DNA from: Phytoseiulus persimilis
Taxonomy: Eukaryota; Arthropoda; Arachnida; Mesostigmata; Phytoseiidae
Direction of reading: 5' to 3'
DNA: 64,000 nucleotides
NCBI GenBank assembly: GCA_037576195.1
Contig: CM075101.1
Location: 23,746,001 to 23,810,000 of the forward strand
Shown in pieces: positions 34,122-45,300 of this stretch. Under the pieces are notes generated by a model that worked only from the letters and a program-made list of their open reading frames with translations, had not been told where the DNA came from and ran no database searches. Position 1 is the first letter of the stretch; the number at the start of each line of letters is the position of its first letter. Position numbers and translations under genes: made by a program.

Positions 34122-35558
34122 CTTTGATGATAGATCTGCTAATGTAGAGAGCGAAGCAAGCATTGAGCTGGAATGTTCTGCAGTCGGAATGTCTGGAACC
34201 AATGAGTCGTCGTCGTCGATGGCCTCCTCTGGAAGAAAGATCGAGCTCACTTTCCGTCACCCGTCCACCCAATCGAGCAAATCCCCCCAGGGTTTTCATT
34301 TATATCGGAGAACGAGGAGAATCCCGATTCACACACCCATCGTGTCCAAGAGTGGCGAAGCTTCACGAGGTCTCGGCGTCAATCCTTCATCGACGAGTGT
34401 CCCCGTGGATGATTGCACCGAGGAGATTGAAGATGTCTGGAAAAGGAGGAGGAGAATCCACCGGTCGACCTTTCGAAGTTGTTGACATCGATGGATAGCA
34501 GTATTCAGGAAACGGGTAACTCACAAATGATGAGTAGTTGGTTCGAATGGGAGCCTCGAGGTCTGAGAACGCATCGCAGATATTCGGATGATGCGTGGAA
34601 GATCCTTGAGAAGTAGAGCTGACTTGGGTGCAATACTGTGGCCTCGCAGGACGACCTCCCACAGCTTGCCTCTCTTCAAGTTCGTCTTCCTCGAGGGTGA
34701 AGCGCTCCTGGTCATCGTTGTCGTCATCCCCCTCATCCTCGCCTTTACGGGATATCTCGTCCAAGAACCCCTTCGAGTTTAATGAAACTGAGAAACCTCG
34801 CTCATAGATTGGATCGTGGGTTCAGCTTTTCAGGAATGGGTGTGGACTTTCCCGAAAATGTTGTACCTGGAACTGTTCGCTGGCAGTGAGAGTTCTCTTT
34901 CGGCTTCCAATAGATTCGGCTTCGTCTCCTGTCGGTTCGTCCTCATCGGAGCCATCGTCGATGAGAATGAGCAGACCGGACTCCCTGCCTGTGGAGGCGT
35001 CATGTCGATGATTCGAGGGCTCTGTACATATCTAAATCTTCACAAATTGTATCCTGGAGAACCATGTAGGGTGGACTTCATCGCGTCAGAGTAAATACTC
35101 AATACCTCGGACGTTTGCCTCCGCAGGACTGCTTCCCTCTGACCGGTCTCGAGATTCTGGAAAAAGTCGCCGCAAACATTGAACTTCATGTTCTTCTATG
35201 ATGGAAATGATGCCAAATGTGTTTCCAGCTGGACTTCAGCCTACCGTGATCATCCTGCACGAAGTAAACATCCGTGAAGCAGGAGGCGCTCTGACCATCT
35301 GGAGCCTCGACTCTGCACTCGTATTCACCCTCATCTTCTTCGCTGGCATTGCCTATTACGAGTTCGTGCCTGGAATACACAGTCCAGCATTGAATTGGAC
35401 CATCGATGTTCCAGTGCGGTGTTTGCACGATTTGTGCGAGCGCTTGGGGGAACTCACCATCCATTCGGGTGTGCTGCGACGTGCTTCCTTGCTGAATTCT
35501 GGATGAGTTCTCCGCAGTGGAGCCAGCTCACTCGATGTGGCTCGCAGTCGACTTGAAC
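34122..35558 (-). CDS. Gene with one C2-type Ig domain and a long acidic region, partial
   Basis: Five exons with good splice sites join in frame. Exons 35458-35558 and 35245-35369 make one Ig domain: VDCEPHRVSWLHCGELI, then HELVIGNASEEDEGEYECRV, with both canonical Cys, the core Trp and the D-x-G-x-Y-x-C motif, split at Trp as in the Unc-89 domains. Exons 34867-35021, 34525-34770 and 34122-34226 follow and are strongly acidic (LILIDDGSDEDEPTGDEAES; EDEGDDDNDDQERFTLEEDE; AIDDDDSLVPDIPTAEHSSS). Phases are 2, 1, 0, 0, 0. No transmembrane helix is seen. The start and end were not found; a 50-nt exon-like stretch near 36416-36465 and the exons at 28.9-29.6 kb may belong to it. I cannot name the gene. 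Confidence 0.6.
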
Positions 35559-36469
35559 CTAGGGAAGTCAAGTACACAAATTAGAGACTGCCCGCCCATT
35601 GCATTTCGAATAAATTGCAGTCTTGTCATCGCATGCAGTTCACGCTTCCGATGGAAATCACAATCTATTTTCCTGAAGTTCCATATTTACCTGAAATGTG
35701 AGAATATCGCCTGGTGCAATTTCTGTGATGACTGGCAACGAGTGCAGGAATCGCGGTGGTCCAGAAGAGGCCATATCGACCCTCTACTCAACGTCAGTGA
35801 AGCATCACGTGGGCCAAGTGTCAATCTGCAATAAAATAGCGTTCGACTTCTGTTTGTGTCTAACTAGGCGCTATTGAATCTCACTAATTGAGCCCGATTT
35901 GGAGCCTGTGGCGCTGGTCTCACATGAAAAGGTGAAATAACGCCACGGAGATGGTAATGGTCACAGAATGCCAACCGGTTTTGAGGGGCATGCAAGCTGC
36001 CTGCAGAGAAGCTGATCTCGCGCGACCGGATAGGAACGAAAGATTCACATGGACGGACTAAGCGGATATGGGTCTTGGTTACGGAATATTCTTCCTTCAG
36101 TGGAAACGACCATACTCCCACGAAGCTAACTGTTGCCAAGCTGCTACTCCGGAAAGATGGAGAATTTCTGAGCGAATTTTCGAGTGAATGAGATGAGTTC
36201 ATCTTGGAGCACTCGCAGCTTCCAGTCTGGTGCCCAGGATTTGATTTCTGATTGCCTTCGATGAGTCACTCGGTTGAAAATTCAGCCGTTCGGCAACGGC
36301 GCTTGGAATGATACGCTGCCGAGATCGCAAGCTCTTCCCTGACGGTCATCACCCTCAGCGGTCTCCCGGCCGATCGTGCTCTTCAGAGACTCGATTTCCA
36401 GCATGCTGTACTCACCGCAAATTGGCGTCGGGGAGCAGGGCATGGATGAAGTTTCACTCAAAGCTCTGT

Positions 36470-38198
36470 TTACCAGTGAGAGAAAGCGGCACACACATTT
36501 CGAGACGAGCGTCCTTACTATTTACAATCAACAATGGCCTGAGGGGAAAACTCTTAGGGTTACTTGAATCGGAGTTCGCCCGGGAGTCTGCGCCGCGAGC
36601 TCGCGCGCTAGATCTGGCAAGAGAAGACGACCATGCTAGCAACCGACGAACCATACAGCCAGTCCGCCAACCGCTAGCTAGTCAGCCAGCATCACCGCCA
36701 GCATCATTCGCTCGTGTGCCTATCTCGGAAAACCTGTCTCAAGCTACAAAACTCTTAGAGTCCACACCTGGCCGCGACAGCATCATTTGATATGACTGCG
36801 CCCGTGGGCTTTCATCTCCGTTCCCTCGATCTGTTACGTCGGCCCACGGCTGGAGTACGCCCCGACCTCGGCCCGAGATCTGTGATGAGCAGAGGCCGAT
36901 TCCGATTTTTTTCCAGATTTCACCGGTGAGATTTGCAGTATGTTACGAGTTCGATGAGTGTTGACAGGGCGGCATGGAGGACACTCAGCTCTATATTTAT
37001 CAGTGTGCGTCCTTGCGTGCACAGGTGTGTTTGTGCGCCACCAATTGTTCCCGACTCGGAGGCACTGTGAGATATTAGCGATCTATTGCGATGGCAGGTT
37101 TGCCTCTTTGGGCAGAGGGTCGTCGATCGCCGCTTGGTTGGATTTATTCCGACCGATTTTAGCACTGTCACATGTACGAGTTTGGCACTGTGACCCTCAC
37201 AGGTGTGAGCAATCACAATCATGAGCTAGGTAGTTTACAGCATCATGGAGTTACCCGAACAGAGGGCACTGTCGAGAAATAAAGGTTGGGATCAGGTCAG
37301 GATCGGAAATGGAGTAACTCCAGTGCAATTAAGGTAATGACCACTTCCCGTCCCTCGGTAATATTCGAGCGAAGGGTCTTGAGCGGATCGCATCGAGAGC
37401 CTGTAGAAATCTTCGGAAACGATTCAATCTGCGTTGAGTGACGTCATTTGGCTCAACCCAGTGGAGTTTTCCAAAAAGACAATTTCATTCGACCATTGGT
37501 GGCTCATAAGTGGTCATCAATTGGGGTCTGCTTGGACCGAACGGAACTTGACAAATGGAAGGAGGCCACCATACTGCTGTTGCCAGTGGCAGCGCCAGCA
37601 TGGGGCTGTGACGACTGAAGCCCCAAATCCCCTAGGATTCATGAAACAAGCCTCATGGAATTCGGTTTTGGTTTTTCTCCCGATGGTTCCAGAAGTTTTC
37701 AGTAGCTGCTTCCAGTCTCTCAACCACCCGATATGTGCTCACTCGCCTTCACCCGTTCTTCGCATTCATCACCCTCCTCGAGACACAGCTGACGCCCAGC
37801 TTGGAACTGGCTGATTCTCGCGTCAAAGGCGACTCGAAGCGTCAGAAATCACGGCACTGACGACGGCATAAACAACAACGCCGTTCAGCCTCATAAGAAA
37901 AAAAAGCTGGCGCCACCACTGGCTGTTGCCGAATCGTGAAATAATCCCTCACGAGTGCAAGATGGACCCCGCGTTTCAGTTTATGTTCAATACTATCGCC
38001 CAGAAGGAGAGTTGAAATTGAGAAGACTGTTACATCCAGAAGCGTGACCAGCCCTTTCTTTTATCGAGGCTCGCCGGTGTCGTTGGTGCCAGGGGCAAGT
38101 GAAGAGGAGAGAAAGATATGAAGGAGAGAGGCGTGGTGTGTAAGAGTTTTTCCAAATACCATCGACTCCCGCGTTCAGGGAACGTTGTCTGCGAGACT
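36470..38198. other. No gene recognised
   Basis: Open frames are short and mostly begin at non-ATG codons. None has a recognisable domain or clear splice sites. Confidence 0.35.
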
Positions 38199-38655
38199 TC
38201 AGGGGGGTTGGTCATCTGACCTTTGGGAACCCTTCTTTGTCAGACTTCCTAGCGAATGGGACAGACGTGAATATAAGCGCCCCTTTGCGGTCCCAGAGAT
38301 CACTGAAGCCCCATCATAGCATTTTACGCCGCAATTCTGGCATTCGAAATTACCACGCCGCAAGGTCGCAATGCCGCGCTTGACGGCTTCTGCGTTGAAT
38401 TTTCCCAATGAATGGAACTTGATGGAGCGTTCCACTACTGCTTGGTGTTTCATCTGCGATAAGCGAAAAACAAGAGGACCCTCCTCTCGAAGTTCGCGCG
38501 TAGCGAGATTTCTTGGTGGCTAACGTGTTAGGGTGCGACGTGCGTTCTATTGTGATCAGACCAATCTGGCAAACCGTTTGGATAGAACACCGGAAGACAT
38601 GCGACTCGAAGCTGTGCTCAGATCGTACGTTCTTGCTCATTGCGCCGGGTATCAA
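38199..38655 (-). pseudogene. Decayed hAT/DUF4371-type transposase fragment
   Basis: Two overlapping minus-strand frames carry pieces of one transposase. One reads CFSLIADETPSSSGTLHQVP, like the FS-x-I-x-DET-x-D/S-x-S-G motif near the catalytic core of hAT-like (ZMYM/DUF4371) transposases. The other reads FECQNCGVKCYDGASVISG, like the following C-R-G-Q-x-Y-D-G-A-x-N-M-S-G motif. That they are in different frames shows at least one frameshift. No terminal repeats were found around it. It is a relic and cannot be active. Confidence 0.6.
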
Positions 38656-39601
38656 ATCGGAAGTCGAGGTGATATTGTACGAGCCAAGCTATACACGAAA
38701 AGTCCGTTCAATTCTCTTAGTCATCGGGTTGAAGACATTTACTGATCCGTGGAAGACATCTCGAGGTGCTTCGTGCTTCCTCCGTTGTTATAGACTGCTC
38801 GAATGCTCCATGCAAGGCACATCTCCCAACGGCAACGCAGGAAGGCGGCATTTTCTGGCCCACTCATTCTCGGAATGGAACACCTCAGGGTAACGTAGCT
38901 TTTCTCGAACGGTACTTCTCATGATTACGACCGATGAAGTGGGGCCCGAGAATCGATGTACAATAGAAGTCGTGAGGACAGGGTTTGGCCGTATCACGGC
39001 TCTCCGAGGAGGTCTTTGATTCTCGAGACCAACTGGATCGTGTTCCGGGATGTGAGATAACATTTCGCCGCGGTCTCCGGCGTCTCGGTCGGCACCGAGG
39101 ACCAGGACTTGGATATGGAAAGCCTCGGAGCCTTCACCGAGGGCCGTTCGAGCAACAGAGTCGATCCGCAATTTTAAGGGAGCTTTCGCCAGAGGCTTCA
39201 GCCGAATCGCGCTGTCTCATCCTCCATTCTTCGAGTTTTTGCCGGTACCCACAGCGCTGCCGCCGGAATTACTCCTTGATGCTCAAGAAGTTTCGCCGAA
39301 ATCGGAGGTACATCCCGCTCAAACTTCGCTGAGGCTCCCTGAATTCGAGACTCCCCAGATTTCATCGTATACGATTCCCAGGAGCTTAGAGTGCCCGCGA
39401 TACTGAAATACGGAGAGCGATGTTCGGTCTTCCTGTCGAGGAGCGGAAATAAAGGGAAAGACAGAAAATAACATGACCGCTGTTGGCATAGTGAGGAGGC
39501 CCCGGCCGAGACCTTTCTGGGCAATGGTCGATCCATTTTGTAGCTCGAGTGCTTTTCGAGTGATGGTGCTCCGAATTCAAAGCTACTTTTGATACTTCTT
39601 G

Positions 39602-39699
39602 CAATCGCAGAGCCCAGATTCAAAACGTCGCAACCCCAAATTTGACTCGACTTGGTGAAATTTGGAGTTGCGACGTTCTGAATCTAGGCTCTTCGATTG
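39602..39699. repeat. 98-nt near-perfect hairpin (42-nt arms, 14-nt loop)
   Basis: The left arm 39602-39643 is complementary to the right arm 39658-39699 at 38 of 42 positions; the loop is gactcgacttggtg. Three of the four mismatches are C-A on the plus strand, which become G-U wobbles in a minus-strand transcript, so a minus-strand RNA would fold almost without interruption. It could be a miRNA-like precursor or the remains of a fold-back element. No target duplication is visible outside the arms. Confidence 0.75.
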
Positions 39700-40319
39700 G
39701 AGATCGATGAATTACATGTTTCTCACTCTCTCGAGCGTTGTCCAGTTGGCCTCAAACAGATGCCTGTCGAGGGGCCGTGAAGCGCTGCTTACCCGGAGGG
39801 AGCCTTCTAGTAGGGCTCTACTTATCGGTGTCAATAATTATAGCCCAGCCACACCCAAAAGTCCAGTCGGGATCACCGACAGCGGAATAGCGGGAGGGGG
39901 GGAATCCTCTGTTGAGTGCGAATTTTAATTGGAGGGACTTCGTGCAGTCCACGTTGTCGAACCGGGAGCTCAGTCTCCTCTGGCGAGGTCATCAAACTGC
40001 GTGGACAAGCTCGTCCTCGAGCGTCTACCAAGACTATCGAGTTCTCGACTTGCGCCTTTGTTTCCCAAACTATTTCAACCAGTGGGAGCAGAGACTCTCC
40101 AAATAAAGACCCTCTTTCCGGGGCCAACGCTTGGATCAGGGAAGGAAAGCGAAATGGAGTCTACAGCGATGTAGCGAGAAACTGATAGCGGTGAGTCCGA
40201 GACAAGGCTCAAATCGAGGCCGCTTTTTCCCGCGCGACTCTCGAAGTCTTCTCTGACAAGCTTCGGGCCTCCACGCCATCCTCCCAGCCATGGAATGTTC
40301 CGTGTGACGATTCGCAGAG

Positions 40320-41460
40320 CTGCAATGATAGCGGACTCCGACGAGGTTGTCCACTATCTCCAATCTTATTCAGCCTCCACATTGTGAACCTTGAACGGGA
40401 ACTCCTGGCAACAGGGCGAGGATTCAGATTCGCACGGAAAGGCAACTTCTGGGATGTGAGAGAACAAAAAGTTCTTCACAATTCCCGGATTGGTGTTTGC
40501 AGATGATCTAGTTCTGATGACAAGCAACATGGGAGCTTCAACCGATTTGAAGTCCCTGAAATACTCTGGGAAGCTACAGCAGTCCCGCAGCTCAGATACT
40601 GCAATGCAGTGACTACCATGTCAAATAGACTGAGAAACCACACAAAAGTCAGGCGGAGAGACGCGGCAAGATGGGCTCATGGGATACCGCGCTCCACTAT
40701 AGCGAGGGAGCTCATCGAGGGAGAGCTCGGATGGATCTCTTCCGATGCCAGAGAGACCATAAGCAAAGTGATGCCCTTCGAGAGACTAAAACAAATGGAG
40801 CTACATAGATGGCCAAAACTTGTCCTCGGGGCCACCGAACTAGCAAGAACTAAAATCAAAGAATGCTGAAGACTCATAAAACTGAGCATGCAATTTGAAG
40901 TTCGGGGCATTCGACTGGCGAAAAGCACATCCGGCAAGCCGATGTGGGAGACGTTTCGCAGAGAGTCCGAACTGAGGGTGCGGAATGAATTGGACTCCAC
41001 CTGGAGAGACGGGATGGAGTCCAAATCCACACTGAGTACATATCGACGATACAAATAGACTAGAGGAATCAACTCCGGAGTGTGCAATAACTCCAGCGGA
41101 AGCTAACTCACAACGTTAACCAGGGCAGGAATGCTAAACACCAAGACCCGGCAACACAACCGCGATTCCTCCATCGACATCAACTGTTCAAGATGTGGAG
41201 CACCCGAAACAGAAAGACACGTGGTCTTGGGGTGCGAGGAACGAACTTTACCCCCAGAGGAGTTCCCCTTCCGAATTGCACTCTCACCCAATAGCAAACA
41301 TGGAGTTCTGCGGAAGACGAAGGCGACCCTAACTAAGTGGGAGCGACAAGAGCTGTGAACGCAAAACGACTCACCCCTGGAATGAAAGGGACCACATGTG
41401 CATTTGGAAGTTCGAAATAAATCCAATCCGATCCTATTTCAGATTCAAGTTCTCTCCAGA
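40320..41460 (+). pseudogene. Decayed, internally deleted LINE of the same family as at 61-64 kb
   Basis: The relic begins in the reverse transcriptase at RRGCPLSPILFSLHI and continues with RFARKGNFWDVRE; both match the intact copy. A frameshift follows before the FADD box (VFADDLVLM). It then jumps to FEVPEILWEATAVPQL, omitting roughly 90 codons. The C-terminal part, with RRRDAARWAHGIPRSTIA and the Cys/His motif CSRCGAPETERHVVLGC, is clear, but in-frame stops occur at about 40867, 41056 and 41103. After the final stop the 3' UTR (cacccctggaatgaaaggga... to cgaaataaat) also matches the copy at 61.1 kb. It cannot encode an active protein. Confidence 0.9.
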
Positions 41461-42397
41461 GACCATTGGAATGACTTGACCTTGAAAAATCCAACACTGA
41501 AGTTCGTAGACTTGCAATCTGTATGTTTTTCGACCGGTTGTGTGGGAGAGAGCCACCCTAATGTCGTGCGGACGTTTTATGGACAGTGAAACCGGTCTCG
41601 AACTCCGGCTTGGAGCAGAACAGAAACTCGCGGTGGACTTCCATATCGGGATGAGCCGTTCTACGCTTCGCTGATGCGTGCATATTCTCGAGGAGCGACC
41701 CGTGAACATTGAGCCTCCGGAACTGTTCGCGTCCGAGCAACTCGCTAACAGAGCGACTTTTGGCCTCAGATTCGACTAGGAGTAATATTCGCACGCTCAG
41801 CATCACCAACGTGAAGCTGTAGTTCCCCTCGGGTTACTCTTCATGAATCGTTCGAACGGAATCCGGAAATATAGCCTGGTTGTTGGGAATAAGGATTCGA
41901 ACGTGAGCCAATTTCGCTTCAGAGTCATGAGATCCGAGACAGCTCAACGGACTAAATCACAGAATTTCGACTCGGCTCGCACGCAAGCACTCATTGTGGC
42001 ACCAAACAATGACATCCGGCGCATCCTTGAATCCACTCAGAACCGTATGTTCCGTCTTAAAGAACGTTCGCATGGGAGCGACTGCCGGCGAAACAAGGCT
42101 GGAGCACCATCCGAATCGGCGAGGCGAACGGTGCTCCACGAATCTCACCAGAATCGCTCCGAGGTACATGCGTTGAGCGTTCCCCGAACGTTTCTCCCCG
42201 TTCGAGCAACCATTGACACAACTAATAGATCTGCTTAGCTAAGTTGGTGGAGAGACAGACGAGCAATTCGTTCAATTGTATTTTCTTCCCTCACCTACAG
42301 GGACACCGCTTGAACTGTGAACGGGCACCTAGTTGGAGCGGTTGAGCAATGGGACTTGATCGTGCTTCAGCCGGAACAGCGCAGCACGGTTTCCACC

Positions 42398-45300
42398 ATG
42401 GCTTCCATTTCAAAACGCGGATATCAATATTTAAAGAGTGTTGTGCTCAAGCCATACAAACAGAATCATCGTAACTTCTTCATATGTGAGTTACCCCGTT
42501 TTTGTCACGGTGTCAGGGGTTTTTCGGACGATGGGAACCCACGGGAGAAACCGGGGAGCCTAGAATCAGACTCGAGTTGAGGAAAGGACCTGAGCATGTT
42601 GAACATGGAACCAATAACTGTGAACGATGGAAATCGGGCCTGAAAGTAGAGACTTCCCAGGGTGTGGCTCTGAGAAGTCGCTGGAACCAACGGAACAAGT
42701 TCGGTGGATCTCTCTCATGCTCGAATCCGAACATTGCAGTTTTCGCCGTGGTGATCTTCACGACTCTTGCATATCTCTCGTGGAATTTCGAATGTTATTA
42801 CCGTGATTACAAGCAGTTTTACCGAGCCATCCGACGAGAAGCATATTGTGAGCCGGCGCTGTTTGAGTACGGTGTCGGGCAACATGATGTCAGGTGAGAT
42901 TTATGCTGCAGATTGATCGTCCGCGACAGCGGCTCGGATCGCGGAATGGCTCACCCAAAGTTCCTGTCACTGACTCATTATTAGTGTTTGCGCCGCGCCT
43001 TATCGAGGATAACTCAGGTGCCGACCCGGCTATTCTGCGAAAAAAGAGGTCATACTCACTCCCGAGTGTCATCTTGTCGTATTTGATGCTGCCAACCAGT
43101 TGTATGTACAAGAGGGGCGGATCCGCGGAATAAAACGTGATTTCCAACTCCGAATCGAGATCCAATGAGTCAATCTCCTCATAAATCATCAGCTTCGGCT
43201 TTAGTGAACTCGTGTGTTTTTGAAAAGCATTCTCGACATTTATGTAGGAAACGCTCGTGTCGCCAATTCTTCAGACGACGATAACGCTTTCCTGGCCTGC
43301 ACGTATCGAAGTTCTTTTCCTATCACGATCGAGACCCCATGCAGGAGAGAATGACGCAAGAGACGAAGTTCGGCTGCTCGTTTACGCTCTGAGCTTTCCT
43401 TTTGATGGTAGTCATTCTCCCATTCAGGAAATCGTTCAGCAGGTTCGCCGCCAAACAACGGGTCAAACCACTGCGGGACGGTAAGCAATTTTGATCTCCA
43501 CGTTGAAAGCAGAGTTGCAACCTCGGATCGTATTGGGCTCCCGAGCCGTTGTACGATCCAGGAATCGTTTCAGGGCCCTCGATGCCCCTGTACTGGCGGA
43601 GTATACAGACCATAAGAGATTTCAAGAATTTCCTTCGAATGGCTTTGCGGGAGAAATTCGATCCTGCATCCACCCTGGCGATGTCACGCCGTTACCTCCG
43701 CACAATGGAACACAATCTGAATCGAATGCTTCCTGCTCAGGTTCTCCGAACGTCCTCGGTGACTCTGGAAAATCTGAGGCGGAGAATTCTCTCAACTCTC
43801 CATGATCTCCAGGTATTGATCTCAACTCTAATGCGGTGTCGTGAAGCCAGTGGCGGATTAAGGGCAGACGATCGGGCCCCTCGATTTTTTTCCCAAGGAC
43901 TCGAAGGGTGGCTCCTCTGTCTAGAGACTCTTTTTTATTCGGATTCGGAAACCCTGACTCGGCCGAAATTGATTCAATCCTAGAAAATAAAGACCTTTTA
44001 GCACGCATATCCAGCTCGAATCCGAAGAACTCGAAAATAACCACTCTTCGCTCGCCCCTCAGTTTGGTCCCTCCGAAAAGCCGCTCGTGGCTCACTCAGG
44101 AGACTGATTCCGACCAAAGATCCTCACGGCATAGTGAAGCCTGATATTCGAGCAAACTATCTTGAGTTTTCATCCATCTCATCGAGAGTGGATCATTGAT
44201 GGAGTGCGCTGTTATCATGACCGATGATGTGTGAACATTGGAGGGGAATGGAAGACGAATCGAGCCCATTTCGAAAATCACGTTTCCAACGAGAGTTGAC
44301 TATTTACGAGCCTGTTGAAGTAGGGAGTCGGAAAAAAAGCGATTACACAGAATGAAATGCGGTCAAATAACCAAATCTCAACCGGATTTTGGAAACGAGA
44401 TGCGTCTTTTAGAGAGCAATCGAACAAAGAGAAAAACAGATCTTGAAAATGTTAACTGGCGACTGAGAAATTCCCAAAAGGAGGTCGACCATGATCGTCG
44501 CTCACGTTATAGCGAACACCCTGTAGGGTAACTCCTAGATCTCCCATTGTCTGCATGCTTTCAAGTGAACCTCAGATGAAAGCACAAGAAATTACTCCTC
44601 ATGAGCCTTCCTAGAACCCGTCCAACTGCCGGGATGTAATCAACTGTAAAATAACAACGGAAAGCGGCATCTCGAGCGGACTACATGAGGTGCTCTATTG
44701 CTTGGTACTCGGACTTCAGAGGAATAAGACGGTCGCGCTCAGCACAAGTGAATGGCATAATTTTGCCAAAACTCCGTGGCACACCTTTTTCCTCAACCTT
44801 GGCTCATGTCCGACGGCTCCGGATAACGAGGATGTCAACCTCAGCGACGAATGTGAGCAAATTCAACGACCGTATGAAAACAGGATCGAAATTTATTTCG
44901 TGTACGACGATTCGAGCGAGATTCAGAACTGAAAGAGAACTTGGTGCCTGCAGATAGGGTGAACATGAAATTCCTGCCAGCAAGTTTTGGAGAATACATC
45001 ATAAACAACCACGGCGATCCGTATGCCTGGTGGTATGGAGTTCTGATGGCGTATATACTCCGACCGAGTGAATCTATGGAATCATTGCTCGATGCATATC
45101 TGAGGAAGGAAACTGGTGGACGCCCATATGTTGCGTGAGCAGAATGCTTCTTATTTCGATGAGCAACATAGATCTGTAGACTCATTTAGACTCGCTTGGA
45201 TCAACCAATTCGTTCGACCTATTCGTTAACAGCGGCTCCATTCAAACAGGATTCACATTCGTCGGACGGACAAGAGAGGCGAGGCATTGTACCGACCCCT

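Noticed and set aside
35864-36202. 112-codon minus-strand ORF with a real ATG
   Set aside because: No domain, and its length is within chance expectation at this base composition; no splice link to the Ig gene could be made.
41558-41803. Small minus-strand ORF with a hydrophobic start, possibly secreted
   Set aside because: About 80 codons, no cleavage-site or hormone motif that I recognise, and no support beyond being open.
41843-42238. 131-codon plus-strand ORF upstream of FUT8
   Set aside because: Begins with ATG but has random-looking composition and no homology I recognise; more likely FUT8 upstream sequence.
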